A stretch of DNA of 64,000 bases from an uncultured Paludibaculum sp. (GTDB lineage: Bacteria; Acidobacteriota; Terriglobia; Bryobacterales; Bryobacteraceae). Made by a program: the position numbers and the translations under genes. Under the pieces are notes generated by a model that saw only the letters and a program-made list of their open reading frames with translations, made no database searches and was not told where the DNA came from. This document shows positions 26,171 to 34,916 of the stretch, in pieces. Within the stretch, counting starts at the first letter, position 1. Every line of letters starts with the position of its first letter. The stretch covers positions 186,001-250,000 of the forward strand of contig NZ_OY762268.1 of NCBI RefSeq assembly GCF_963665245.1, read 5' to 3'.

Positions 26171-26504
26171 TGAAGTACCCCTCTCGACTTGGAAAATCGG
26201 TCCCAGACCCAACATTCATCGCCGGACAGCTTGAAGCGTTCCCAGACTCCAATCGATCCCCGTGGAATCCGCTGCCGGTAATGTGTGTCACACAGCCTAT
26301 AACATTTCATTGCAGATTTCATACGTGCCGCCCGCACCCTGCTGCCCGGCTCCTACGTGTCTGCCCACTCGGGACGAATTCACCGAGTCCTCACAGGACT
26401 GAAACCGCGTTTCATGCACAATAGAAGGACGGCAGCCGGCCAGGTCCACTCGGGCCGCTGCTCTGGGAACAATCGCACTCCGTCACCACGAGACCTTTCC
26501 TCGC
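26171..26504. other. Divergent intergenic region between the TonB receptor and phospholipase C
   Basis: This 334 bp gene-free stretch must hold both promoters. It contains a 13 bp palindrome TGTGTG-T-CACACA at 26282-26294 next to an AT-rich patch (about 26296-26325), which could be a regulator site for the receptor. Two overlapping, mutually exclusive dyads lie nearer the lipase: ACTCGG/CCGAGT (26367-26372 with 26383-26388) and AGTCCT-CAC-AGGACT (26386-26400). I cannot place a convincing -35/-10 pair for either gene. Confidence 0.4.
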
Positions 26505-29033
26505 ATGCCATCGCGTAGAGACTTTTTCAAACAAGCCGCAGCCCTCTCCGGCTCGGCGGCCCTCACCCGTTCGTTACTGGCCTCGGTCCAGAGAGCCTCG
26601 GCGATTGAACCCACGCCGGGCACCACCTATCTCGATGCCGAGCACATTGTGGTCCTGATGCAGGAGAACCGCTCGTTCGATCACGCACTCGGCCGCCTGC
26701 GCGGCGTGCGCGGGTTCAACGACCCTCGGGCGGTGGAGTTGCCCGATGGCAAGCCTGTATGGTTGCAGACCAACGACGTCGGCGCGACGTACGCGCCTTT
26801 CCGCCTCAACATCACGCAGACGAAGGCCACCTGGCTCGGCTCGCTCCCGCATTCCTGGCGCGATCAGACCGATGCCCGCAATCACGGCAATCACGACAGG
26901 TGGCTGCAGGCCAAACCCTCGGGCAACAAGGACTGCGCGGGCATGCCGTTGACCATGGGCTTCTACGACCGCAACGACATTCCGTTCTACTACGCCATCG
27001 CCGATGCCTTCACGGTCTGCGACCAACACTTCTGTTCGTCCCTCACTGGAACCACGCCCAACCGCCTCTACCTGTGGACCGGTACCGTTCGCGAGAAACC
27101 TGAAGTCCGCTCCGCTCCGAACGTGCGCAATTCCGAGGTCGACTACGGCGTGCCCAGTCGCTGGACCACCTTCCCAGAGCGCTTGGAGGACGCCGGTATC
27201 TCCTGGAGGATCTATCAGAATGAGCTGAGTGTGCCCACCGGCTTCAACGATGAGGAAGAGGCATGGCTCGCGAACTTCACCGACAACCCGATAGAGTTCT
27301 TCGAGCAGTTCAATGTGGGCGCATCGGCCAACTTCCGCAAGGAGCTGGATCGCCTGTCAAAGACCCTTCCTGCCGAAATCGACGAGTTGAAGAAGCGCGT
27401 GACGCAGGCCGGACCCGAACAGCGAGGATTGGAAAGACAACTCAGGGAGAAGGAAGAGTTGTTGCGGATGGTCCAGACGGAGAAGCCGAAGTGGACCGAT
27501 GAGGCCGTGGCCAGACTCACGCCGCGAGAGCGGGCCCTCCACGACAAGGCGTTCACTACGAACACGGGTGATCCGCACTACCGCGCGCTGGAGCCGTTGT
27601 CCTATCAGGACGGCGCGGTGGAACGCCGGATGTTGATCCCCAAGGGCGACGTTCTCCATCAGTTCCGCAAGGATGTTGAGTCGGGAGCCTTGCCCGCCGT
27701 GTCGTGGCTCGTCGCACCCGAGCGATTCTCCGATCATCCCGGAGCCCCCTGGTACGGTGCCTGGTATGTCGCCGAAGCGCTGGACATTCTCACTAAGAAA
27801 CCGGACGTGTGGAAGAAGACCATCTTCATCCTCACCTACGACGAAAACGACGGGTATTTCGACCACGTCCCGCCGTTTGTCGCGCCTGATCCGTCGAATC
27901 CTGAGACCGGCAGGACCTCCCCCGGGCTCCAGGCCGAACTCGAGTACCTTCCGCTCGAACAAGATCTCAAGCGCTATACGCCGCATGAATCCCGCGGCGG
28001 GCCGGTCGGCCTTGGCTTTCGCGTGCCGCTGGTGGTGGCCTCGCCCTGGAGCCGGGGCGGCTTCGTCTGCTCCCAGGTCTTCGACCACACGTCGGTCCTG
28101 CAGTTGATGGAGAACGTCCTCACCCACCGCACAGGCAAGCCAGTCAGGGAGTCGAACATCACACCGTGGCGGCGGGCCGTCTGTGGCGACCTCTCCTCCG
28201 TCTTTCGAGCCGCTGACGGCGCACGCCACGAGAGCGTGCCGTTTCCTCCGCGAAAGACCTTCCTGGCTGGGGTGCACAAAGCTCAGTTCCAGCCCCTGCC
28301 CACCGGCTACCACCGGGTCACTCCCTCCGACATGGGCCAGTACCGCCAGAATCGCTTCGCTGCCGACTGGATGCCGCAGCAGGAGCCCGGCACTCGGCCC
28401 GCCACGGCGCTGCCCTATCAGCTCTACGCGGAAGCGGCTCTCAGTGCCGATCGCTCTCGTGTGGAACTCACGCTCAAGGCCGGCAACGAGTTCTTCGGTG
28501 TTCGCTCGGCCGGCTCGGCGTTCCATGTCTACACACCCGGCCTGTATCGCGCGGCGTCTGTCCTGAGAACCCGAGCCTATGCGGTCGCGCCCGGCGGCGA
28601 GATCCAGGATGCCTGGGCTTTGGATGGCTTCGCGGACAATGCGTACCATCTTCGTGTCTGTGGTCCCAACGGCTTCCTGCGCGAGTTCTCGGGTACAGTG
28701 CAAGACCCGCAGGTCGCAGTCCATTGCGAGTACGAACGTGACGCCAAGGGCGCACCGACGGGCAACGTTGTCGTCGAGTTCGTCAACCACTCCGCCACCC
28801 AAGCCGCGACTGTCCTGGTCCGCGACAACTCCTACGGCGGCTCCCAACGCGAGCTCGCCGTGCCGGTGAACGGCCACCAATCCGTGACCGTCCCTCTCCA
28901 ACGCAGCTTCCGCTGGTACGACCTCAGTGTTACGGTGCAAGGCGCCGAACGGTATCTCCGCCGCTACGCGGGACGCGTTGAGAACGGGCTGCCCGGTATC
29001 AGCGACCCTCTCATGGGCCGCCAGATGTCGTAG
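26505..29033 (+). CDS. Phospholipase C, phosphocholine-specific type (Tat-exported)
   Basis: The 842-residue protein begins 'MPSRRDFFKQAAALSGSAAL', a classic Tat leader. The phosphoesterase domain starts 'EHIVVLMQENRSFDHALGRLRGVRGF' (about 45-70). It continues with 'FYYAIADAFTVCDQHFCSSLTGTTPNRLYLWTG', 'IFILTYDENDGYFDHVPPF' and 'VPLVVASPWSRGGFV', typical of bacterial non-hemolytic phospholipase C. The C-terminus carries two DUF756-like repeats (about 650-840). A charged coiled insert (about 275-335) is notable. It is exported folded and hydrolyses phospholipid head groups, probably to harvest phosphate or choline. It stands alone and diverges from the TonB receptor. Confidence 0.92.
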   Translation: MPSRRDFFKQAAALSGSAALTRSLLASVQRASAIEPTPGTTYLDAEHIVVLMQENRSFDHALGRLRGVRGFNDPRAVELPDGKPVWLQTNDVGATYAPFRLNITQTKATWLGSLPHSWRDQTDARNHGNHDRWLQAKPSGNKDCAGMPLTMGFYDRNDIPFYYAIADAFTVCDQHFCSSLTGTTPNRLYLWTGTVREKPEVRSAPNVRNSEVDYGVPSRWTTFPERLEDAGISWRIYQNELSVPTGFNDEEEAWLANFTDNPIEFFEQFNVGASANFRKELDRLSKTLPAEIDELKKRVTQAGPEQRGLERQLREKEELLRMVQTEKPKWTDEAVARLTPRERALHDKAFTTNTGDPHYRALEPLSYQDGAVERRMLIPKGDVLHQFRKDVESGALPAVSWLVAPERFSDHPGAPWYGAWYVAEALDILTKKPDVWKKTIFILTYDENDGYFDHVPPFVAPDPSNPETGRTSPGLQAELEYLPLEQDLKRYTPHESRGGPVGLGFRVPLVVASPWSRGGFVCSQVFDHTSVLQLMENVLTHRTGKPVRESNITPWRRAVCGDLSSVFRAADGARHESVPFPPRKTFLAGVHKAQFQPLPTGYHRVTPSDMGQYRQNRFAADWMPQQEPGTRPATALPYQLYAEAALSADRSRVELTLKAGNEFFGVRSAGSAFHVYTPGLYRAASVLRTRAYAVAPGGEIQDAWALDGFADNAYHLRVCGPNGFLREFSGTVQDPQVAVHCEYERDAKGAPTGNVVVEFVNHSATQAATVLVRDNSYGGSQRELAVPVNGHQSVTVPLQRSFRWYDLSVTVQGAERYLRRYAGRVENGLPGISDPLMGRQMS

Positions 29034-29235
29034 AGCTCGCACCTATAGAAACTCTCGATGTCACTCCCTCTTTCGGGGGAGCACAGTGCTATGAGCGGTT
29101 GGGGTGTTGAGACACCCGCCGGGAGCCTTACTCTGCAAGAGCACGGTGGCGGATGCGAAACGAATGCTTCGCCCCGCCGGCCTTCGCGCCACGGTCGCGT
29201 CGGCCCGCAATTCCAGCTTGCAAGGAGAACTCCCA
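29034..29235. other. Spacer upstream of the seven-gene cluster
   Basis: This 202 bp stretch follows the phospholipase gene. It contains a perfect hairpin GGGTGT-TGAG-ACACCC (29102-29117) and a second stem, GCGAA/TTCGC, near 29156-29173. The frame of the next gene stays open back to 29104, but the encoded residues are Arg/Ala-rich and do not fit its family. I treat it as an untranslated leader or promoter region; no known riboswitch consensus was recognised. Confidence 0.35.
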
Positions 29236-29955
29236 ATGAGCAACAACAGCGCGTACAAGAACGGCTCGGGTGGCCGCCTCAGTGAGAAGGGTCTGCTGAC
29301 GCCCGACAACTGCGTCTTCGCCCTCATTGACCATCAGGGGCAGATGATCTTCGGTGTGTCGAACATCGACAGGCAACTACTCATCAACAATACGGTCGGC
29401 CTCGCGAAGAGCGCCAAGGTTTTCGGCGTACCCCTGGTGCTGTCCACCGTCGAAACCCAGAGTTTCAGCGGTCCACTCTGGCCTCAGCTCCGTGCCGTCT
29501 ATCCCAACGTTGAACCCATCGAACGCACCTCGATGAACGCCTGGGACGACTCCAACTTCGTCGATGCGATCAAAGCCACGGGTCGCAAGAAGATCGTCCT
29601 GGCCGGACTCTGGACCGAGGCCTGCGTGACCTTCCCGACCATCCAGGCCATTCACGATGGCTTCGAGGTCTACGTCGTTGCCGATGCCTCCGGAGACGCT
29701 TCCCAGATGGCCCACGATGCTGCTATGCAGCGCGTAGTCCAGGCCGGAGCCAAGCCCGTCACCTGGCTCCAGGTGCTGCTGGAACTGCAACGCGACTGGG
29801 CCCATCGCGACACCTACAACGCCGTCATGGACATTGTTCGCACGCACTGCGGCGCCTATGGGGCCGGCGTCGAGTATGCCTATACCATGGTCCACCACGC
29901 GCCCGAAACGCAGCTGCCCGAATATGTTCCAGCGCTGGCCGGCGCCGGCCACTAA
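29236..29955 (+). CDS. YcaC/isochorismatase-like cysteine hydrolase
   Basis: The 239-residue protein starts at ATG 29236, preceded by AAGGAGAA. The isochorismatase fold carries the triad-type residues Asp32 in 'ALIDHQGQMI', a lysine near 118 in 'TGRKKIVLAG' and nucleophile Cys130 in 'LWTEACVTFPT'. Family members hydrolyse amide-type or N-carbamoyl bonds; YcaC-type substrates are mostly unknown. It is the first gene of a seven-gene co-directional cluster, 25 bp before the amidohydrolase. Confidence 0.9.
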   Translation: MSNNSAYKNGSGGRLSEKGLLTPDNCVFALIDHQGQMIFGVSNIDRQLLINNTVGLAKSAKVFGVPLVLSTVETQSFSGPLWPQLRAVYPNVEPIERTSMNAWDDSNFVDAIKATGRKKIVLAGLWTEACVTFPTIQAIHDGFEVYVVADASGDASQMAHDAAMQRVVQAGAKPVTWLQVLLELQRDWAHRDTYNAVMDIVRTHCGAYGAGVEYAYTMVHHAPETQLPEYVPALAGAGH

Positions 29956-29980
29956 TCGGCACTGCGCAAGAGGCGGCATC

Positions 29981-31789
29981 ATGATTGCTCAAACCATCAT
30001 CCGTAACGCAAGCATCGCCACACTGGGGGCCGGGAACATCCCGGCCTCAGCCGTGGCCATTCACGACGGCCGGTTCGTGGCTGTGGGGATCGATCAGGAC
30101 GTGGAACCCTACCGCGGTCCCGACACTCTCGTCATCGACGCGCATGGCCGCACACTCATCCCCGGCCTGAACGACTCCCATCTCCACCTCATCCGCGGTG
30201 GGCTCAACTACAACATGGAACTCCGCTGGGACGGCGTCCCTTCGTTGGCCGACGCTCTTCGCATGCTGCGCGACCAGGCGCGCCGTACGCCTGCTCCACA
30301 GTGGGTCCGCGTCGTCGGCGGCTGGAACGAGTTTCAGTTTGCGGAGCGGCGCCTGCCCACGCTCGAGGAGATCAACGAGGCCGCGCCCGACACTCCTGTC
30401 TTTGTCCTGCACCTCTACGATAGGGCGCTGCTGAACGCCGCAGCGCTGCGGGCCGTGGGCTATACGAAGGACACACCGGCGCCGCCCGGCACCGAGATCC
30501 AGCACGATCATCGAGGACAGCCCACAGGCCTGCTCATCGCGCGGCCCAATGCATCCATCCTTTACGCCACCCTCGCCAAGGGCCCCAAGCTCTCCTACGA
30601 CGATCAGGTCAACTCCACCCGTCAGTTCATGCGTGAGTTGAACCGCCTGGGCCTCACCAGCGCCATCGACGCGGGCGGCGGTTTCCAGAACTACCCTGAC
30701 GACTACGCGGTGATCGAGGACCTTCGTAAACAGGGCCAACTCACCATTCGCATCGCCTACAACCTCTTCACCCAGAAGCCGAAGCAGGAACTGGAGGACT
30801 TCACCCGCTGGACTGGCATCACGCGCCCGGGCGAAGGCGACCACTTCTACCGCATGAATGGAGCGGGCGAGATGCTGGTCTTCTCCGCCGCCGACTTCGA
30901 GGACTTCCTCGAACCCCGGCCGGACCTTGCCGCCTCCATGGAAACGGAGCTGAAGGCCGTGGTCCGGCACCTGGCCGAACACCGCTGGCCCTTCCGGCTC
31001 CACGCCACCTACGACGAATCCATCTCTCGCTTCCTGAACGTCTTCGAGGAGGTGAACCGCGAGATTCCGTTCAACGGCCTGCACTGGTTCTTCGACCACG
31101 CCGAGACCATCTCGGACAAAAACATCGATCGTGTCGCGGCCCTCGGTGGCGGCATCGCCGTGCAGCACCGCATGGCCTTCCAGGGCGAGTATTTCACCGC
31201 CCGCTACGGCCAACAGGCCGCCGAGCGTACACCGCCCATCAAGCGCATGCTTCAGATGGGCCTGCCGGTGGGCGCGGGCACCGACGCGACCCGCGTGGCC
31301 AGCTACAACCCCTTCGTCTCGCTCTATTGGATGGTGACAGGCCGGACCGTTGGTGGCTTAGCCCTCTATCCGGAGTCCAATCGCCTGGACCGCACCACGG
31401 CCCTCCGCCTCTACACCGAGGGCAGCAGTTGGTTCTCAACGGAACAGGATCAGAAGGGCTCCATCGAGACTGGGAAACTGGCCGACGTCGCCCTGCTGAG
31501 CGCCGACTACTTCTCGATACCGGACGCGGAGATTCGCGACCTCGAATCCGTGCTCACCATCGTGGGCGGCAAGGTCGTCTACGCCTCGGCCGAATTTCAG
31601 CACCTTGACCCCGCTCCGCTGCCAGTCAGCCCGGACTGGTCGCCCGTCAAGGTCTATGGTGGCTATCACGCGCCGCACGCCGCAGCCGTTCAGTCGCAAC
31701 GGGTTCACGCCCATTGTTCGCACGCCGGACACGGCCACGGCTGGCAGTCCTGGCCGGACGGCCTGTTCTGCAACTGCTGGGCATTCTGA
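29981..31789 (+). CDS. Amidohydrolase 3 (YtcJ-like) family metal hydrolase with His/Cys-rich tail
   Basis: The 602-residue protein starts at ATG 29981 after an AAGAGGCGG sequence. The N-terminal composite domain leads to the metal-binding 'LNDSHLHL' (His67, His69). Further signature stretches are 'RLHATYDESISRFL', 'HWFFDHAETIS', 'QHRMAFQGEY' and 'GAGTDATRVASYNPF'. The C-terminal 40 residues beyond the fold are unusual, with seven His and three Cys ('VHAHCSHAGHGHG', 'FCNCWAF'), which suggests an added metal site. No signal peptide, so it is cytoplasmic. It likely hydrolyses an amide, imide or ester in the same pathway as the adjacent cysteine hydrolase. Confidence 0.87.
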   Translation: MIAQTIIRNASIATLGAGNIPASAVAIHDGRFVAVGIDQDVEPYRGPDTLVIDAHGRTLIPGLNDSHLHLIRGGLNYNMELRWDGVPSLADALRMLRDQARRTPAPQWVRVVGGWNEFQFAERRLPTLEEINEAAPDTPVFVLHLYDRALLNAAALRAVGYTKDTPAPPGTEIQHDHRGQPTGLLIARPNASILYATLAKGPKLSYDDQVNSTRQFMRELNRLGLTSAIDAGGGFQNYPDDYAVIEDLRKQGQLTIRIAYNLFTQKPKQELEDFTRWTGITRPGEGDHFYRMNGAGEMLVFSAADFEDFLEPRPDLAASMETELKAVVRHLAEHRWPFRLHATYDESISRFLNVFEEVNREIPFNGLHWFFDHAETISDKNIDRVAALGGGIAVQHRMAFQGEYFTARYGQQAAERTPPIKRMLQMGLPVGAGTDATRVASYNPFVSLYWMVTGRTVGGLALYPESNRLDRTTALRLYTEGSSWFSTEQDQKGSIETGKLADVALLSADYFSIPDAEIRDLESVLTIVGGKVVYASAEFQHLDPAPLPVSPDWSPVKVYGGYHAPHAAAVQSQRVHAHCSHAGHGHGWQSWPDGLFCNCWAF

Positions 31790-31808
31790 CGAAGAAAGGA
31801 GCAGGGAA

Positions 31809-33209
31809 TTGAGGTTTCGTGCACAAGGCTCGGGCGCGGCACTGCTGTTGTCGTTGTTCTGCGCCCGCCTCTGCGCCCAGACGCCGGCGCCACCGCCTTT
31901 CAAGGCCCAGCGCGTGGACGAGGATTACTCCTATTTGAAGGACCCCGCACGCAGGGAGGAACCGCTCGATACCCTCAAGTTCATCCCCCTCGATCCGGAT
32001 CGGAAAACCTACCTGTCGCTCGGAGGCGAGATCCGCGAGCGGTATGAGTTCTTCAACAATGGCGGCTGGGGCCGCGATCCCGACGACAATAACGGCTACC
32101 TGCTCCAGCGCTATATGCTCCACGCCGACCTCCATCTTGGCTCGCGTCTCCGCTTCTTCGGTCAGCTCAAGAGCGGTCTGGAGAATGGACGCACAGGTGG
32201 ACCTCGTCCGCCCGATGCGGATCGCGTTGACGTCCAGCAGGCCTTCATGGAGATCCAACTAGCCGGATCCGGCAAGCAAGGCATCGCGTTGCGTGCCGGC
32301 CGTCAGGAACTCTCCTTCGGCTCCTCACGCCTGGTCTCTTTTCGCGAAGGTCCGAATGTCCGGCAGGCCTTCGACGGTGCTCTCGTCACCATCCGGCAGT
32401 CCGGTTGGCGCTTCGACATCTTCGCCATCAGACCCGTTGAGACGAACCGCGGAGCCTTCGACGACTCGCCGGACCACACCCGGTCGTTCTGGGGCGTCTA
32501 CTCCGTGCACGCCTTCCCGCTGCTGCCCAAAGGCAACATCGATCTCTATTACTTCGGCCTCGACCGCAAGCGGGCCCGCTTCGACTCAGGCTCCGGCCGC
32601 GAACAGCGCCACTCCTCCGGTGCCCGCATCTGGGGCAAGACGGAAGCCTGGGACTACAACATTGAACCGGTCTTCCAGTGGGGCCGCTACGCGTCCGGTG
32701 ACATTCGCGCCTGGACCGTGGCCTCCGACACGGGCTATCGCTTCGAATCCCTGCCGTTCCACCCGCGCCTCGGTCTCAAAGCCGATGTTGCCAGCGGCGA
32801 TGGCAATCCCACCGACAACACTCTGGGCACGTTCAACGCCCTATTCCCTAAAGGCGCCTATTTCAGCGAGGCCGACCTTCTGGGGCCCTACAACATCATG
32901 GATCTCCATCCATCCGTCGAACTACAGCCCGCCCGGCCTCTCACCGTGACGGTCGATGGCGACTTCTTCTGGCGCCAGAGCACTCACGACGGTGTCTACG
33001 GCATCTCGGGCAATCTCATCCAGTCAGGTCGCGCCGCCTCTGCCCGCTACATCGGAACCCACGCCAGCACGCAAGTGGAGTGGCGCTTCAATCGCCACTG
33101 GAGCGCGACGGCCATCTATCTGCACTTCTTTCCGGGAGACTTTCTCCGTCAGGCTCCTCCCGGGCGCAACGTGAATTTCGTGGCCGTCTGGACCACCTAC
33201 AAGTTCTGA
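31809..33209 (+). CDS. Alginate-export-family outer-membrane porin
   Basis: The 466-residue protein starts at TTG 31809, with AAGGAG 7 bp upstream; no ATG fits, and the open frame further upstream is the amidohydrolase tail read in another frame. The signal peptide ends near 'LFCARLCAQ'. The mature protein matches the alginate_exp/AlgE-like 18-strand barrel pattern: 'YLSLGGEIRERYEFFNN', 'QRYMLHADLHLGSRLRFFGQLKSG', 'LRAGRQELSFGSSRLVSFREGPN' and 'RSFWGVYSVH'. The last residues 'FVAVWTTYKF' end in an aromatic residue. Likely role is diffusion of the cluster's substrate across the outer membrane. Confidence 0.87.
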   Translation: MRFRAQGSGAALLLSLFCARLCAQTPAPPPFKAQRVDEDYSYLKDPARREEPLDTLKFIPLDPDRKTYLSLGGEIRERYEFFNNGGWGRDPDDNNGYLLQRYMLHADLHLGSRLRFFGQLKSGLENGRTGGPRPPDADRVDVQQAFMEIQLAGSGKQGIALRAGRQELSFGSSRLVSFREGPNVRQAFDGALVTIRQSGWRFDIFAIRPVETNRGAFDDSPDHTRSFWGVYSVHAFPLLPKGNIDLYYFGLDRKRARFDSGSGREQRHSSGARIWGKTEAWDYNIEPVFQWGRYASGDIRAWTVASDTGYRFESLPFHPRLGLKADVASGDGNPTDNTLGTFNALFPKGAYFSEADLLGPYNIMDLHPSVELQPARPLTVTVDGDFFWRQSTHDGVYGISGNLIQSGRAASARYIGTHASTQVEWRFNRHWSATAIYLHFFPGDFLRQAPPGRNVNFVAVWTTYKF

Positions 33210-33237
33210 ATACCCAAACAATGAGGAGACTTTCCGC

Positions 33238-33492
33238 ATGAAGATCGCCATTGGCCTGCTGGTAGGCTTTCTGATCGGAGTCGGGTGCCGCTACTTCGAC
33301 ATCCCCGTCCCCAGCCCACCGGTTCTGCCCGGTGCGCTACTTGTCGTCGCCATGACGTTGGGCTACACCGCCACCGACCGTCTGCTGACCGACAGGGCCC
33401 ATCAGGCCAGCACGCGCCATCTGTGCGGTGGGCCTACCGGAGCCCCGGTTGACCCGCAACGTGCCGCCACAACAGCGGAGGAACACGCGTGA
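33238..33492 (+). CDS. XapX-domain (DUF1427) small membrane protein
   Basis: The 84-residue protein begins 'MKIAIGLLVGFLIGVGCRYFDIPVPSPPVLPGALLVV'. This contains the two hydrophobic segments and the proline signature of the XapX/DUF1427 family. GAGGAGA lies upstream of the ATG. The last 30 residues are polar. Function is unknown, but XapX genes often sit near isochorismatase-type hydrolases and quinone or aromatic genes. Its stop overlaps the DoxX start (TGATG). Confidence 0.8.
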   Translation: MKIAIGLLVGFLIGVGCRYFDIPVPSPPVLPGALLVVAMTLGYTATDRLLTDRAHQASTRHLCGGPTGAPVDPQRAATTAEEHA

Positions 33493-33947
33493 TGCCCCGC
33501 TGGCTCTATCCGGCGTTTCTCCCTGGCCGCCAGGGCGTTGCCCTTTTGGCTCTGCGCCTCGTCGTGGGCATCGCTTTTCTCTATCACGGCTCCGGCAAGG
33601 CGGCTGACATCGCCGAGTTCGCCACCGAGTTCCAGATCCCGCCGCTCTTCGCCGCCGCGGCCGCCTACACGCAGGTTGCCGGTGGAGTTCTCCTGATCCT
33701 CGGTCTGGCCACCCCGGTTGGCGCCGCTGCCATCGCCGGTACGATGGCTGTGGCCACGATGAAACTGATGGCTCGCGGCGAGGCTTTCGTGAATCCTCAC
33801 GGCCACGCCTACGAGTCGTCGCTCTTCTACTTCGTGAGTGGTTGCGCCCTGCTGCTTCTCGGCCCCGGGGTCATCTCCCTTGATGCACTCCTGCTGGCCC
33901 GGGCGCAGTCGGGCGCGCGGCAGCCCACTCCACAACCGGCCGATTGA
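33492..33947 (+). CDS. DoxX-family membrane protein (MhqP-like)
   Basis: The 151-residue protein has four hydrophobic segments (about 15-35, 55-75, 80-100, 115-140). 'ALRLVVGIAFLYHGSGK' and 'QVAGGVLLILGLATPVGAAAIAGTM' are typical DoxX. The start is the ATG overlapping the XapX stop; an in-frame GTG one codon earlier is possible. In Bacillus, the DoxX protein MhqP is co-regulated with the dioxygenase MhqO and esterase MhqD in quinone stress, and both counterparts follow here. Confidence 0.88.
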   Translation: MPRWLYPAFLPGRQGVALLALRLVVGIAFLYHGSGKAADIAEFATEFQIPPLFAAAAAYTQVAGGVLLILGLATPVGAAAIAGTMAVATMKLMARGEAFVNPHGHAYESSLFYFVSGCALLLLGPGVISLDALLLARAQSGARQPTPQPAD

Positions 33948-33959
33948 AGGAAAAACTCC

Positions 33960-34916
33960 ATGTCTCCATCCATTCTTGGCATCCATCACGTCACCGCCAT
34001 CGGCAGTGACCCTCAGAGAAATTTCGACTTCTACTCTGGAGTCCTTGGGTTGCGCCTCGTGAAGATGACAGTGAACTTTGACGACCCGGGCTCCTATCAC
34101 TTCTACTACGGCGATGGCGCCGGTTCGCCTGGCACCATCCTCACGTTCTTTCTCTGGCCGGGGGCTCGTCGCGGCCGTCCCGGTTCCGGCCAGGTCACCC
34201 ACACGGCCTTCGCCATCCCGCCTGGCTCGCTGGCCTATTGGGAGAACCGCCTCCAGGACGCCAAGGTCGCCATCGGCAAGCCGTTGGATCGCTTTGGGCA
34301 GACTGCGCTGCCGTTCATGGACCATGACGGCATGCGCATCGAGCTCATCGAAACGCCCGATGTGGATTCAAACCGCACATGGAGCGGTGGTGGGGTCCCT
34401 ACTGCATCGGCCATCCACGGGTTCCACAGTGCCACCATCACGGCGGCCGACCCTCGCGAAACCTCGGCGCTGTTGGTGGACACCTTGGGCTTCCGCCAGA
34501 CCGGGGAAGACACCAACCGTCTCCGATTCGAAGCTGGCCAGGGCGGAGCAGGGCAGTCCGTCGACATTCTCTCCGTGCCGGAGAGTCCCGCCGGCCGCAT
34601 CGCTGTTGGCAGCGTCCATCACATCGCATGGCGCGCTCCCGACGACGCCCAGCAACAGGGATGGCTGTCGAAGCTGGGCGACTCGGGCTACGACTCCTCG
34701 CCCGTAATGGATCGCACCTACTTCCACTCCATCTACTTCCGGGAGCCAGGTGGCGTCCTCTTCGAAATCGCCACTGACCAGCCTGGCTTCGCGGTGGACG
34801 AGGCGCTGGAAAATCTTGGCTCCTCGCTCAGGCTGCCGCTCTGGCTGGAACCCCAGCGCGGCACGCTCGAAGAGGTCCTGCCGCCCCTGAATCGCCGTGT
34901 GGGAGCTGTGGCATGA
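33960..34916 (+). CDS. Ring-cleaving VOC-superfamily dioxygenase (MhqO/LinE-like)
   Basis: The 318-residue protein has two glyoxalase/VOC modules. Module 1 opens 'ILGIHHVTAIGSDPQRNFDFYSGVLGL' (His9/His10). Module 2 supplies 'GSVHHIAWRAPDD' (His220/His221) and 'GGVLFEIATDQPGF' (Glu269), giving the 2-His-1-carboxylate Fe(II) site of hydroquinone-type ring-cleaving dioxygenases. Such enzymes open hydroquinones or catechols. The stop overlaps the esterase start (ATGA). Confidence 0.9.
   Translation: MSPSILGIHHVTAIGSDPQRNFDFYSGVLGLRLVKMTVNFDDPGSYHFYYGDGAGSPGTILTFFLWPGARRGRPGSGQVTHTAFAIPPGSLAYWENRLQDAKVAIGKPLDRFGQTALPFMDHDGMRIELIETPDVDSNRTWSGGGVPTASAIHGFHSATITAADPRETSALLVDTLGFRQTGEDTNRLRFEAGQGGAGQSVDILSVPESPAGRIAVGSVHHIAWRAPDDAQQQGWLSKLGDSGYDSSPVMDRTYFHSIYFREPGGVLFEIATDQPGFAVDEALENLGSSLRLPLWLEPQRGTLEEVLPPLNRRVGAVA

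Noticed and set aside
27357..29042. 561-codon minus-strand frame opposite phospholipase C
   Set aside because: Mirror frame of a clear Tat-exported phospholipase; composition is atypical and no motif is present.
29104..29235. N-terminal extension of the YcaC-like hydrolase
   Set aside because: The extra 44 residues do not fit the family, and a clear AAGGAGAA ribosome site precedes the ATG at 29236.
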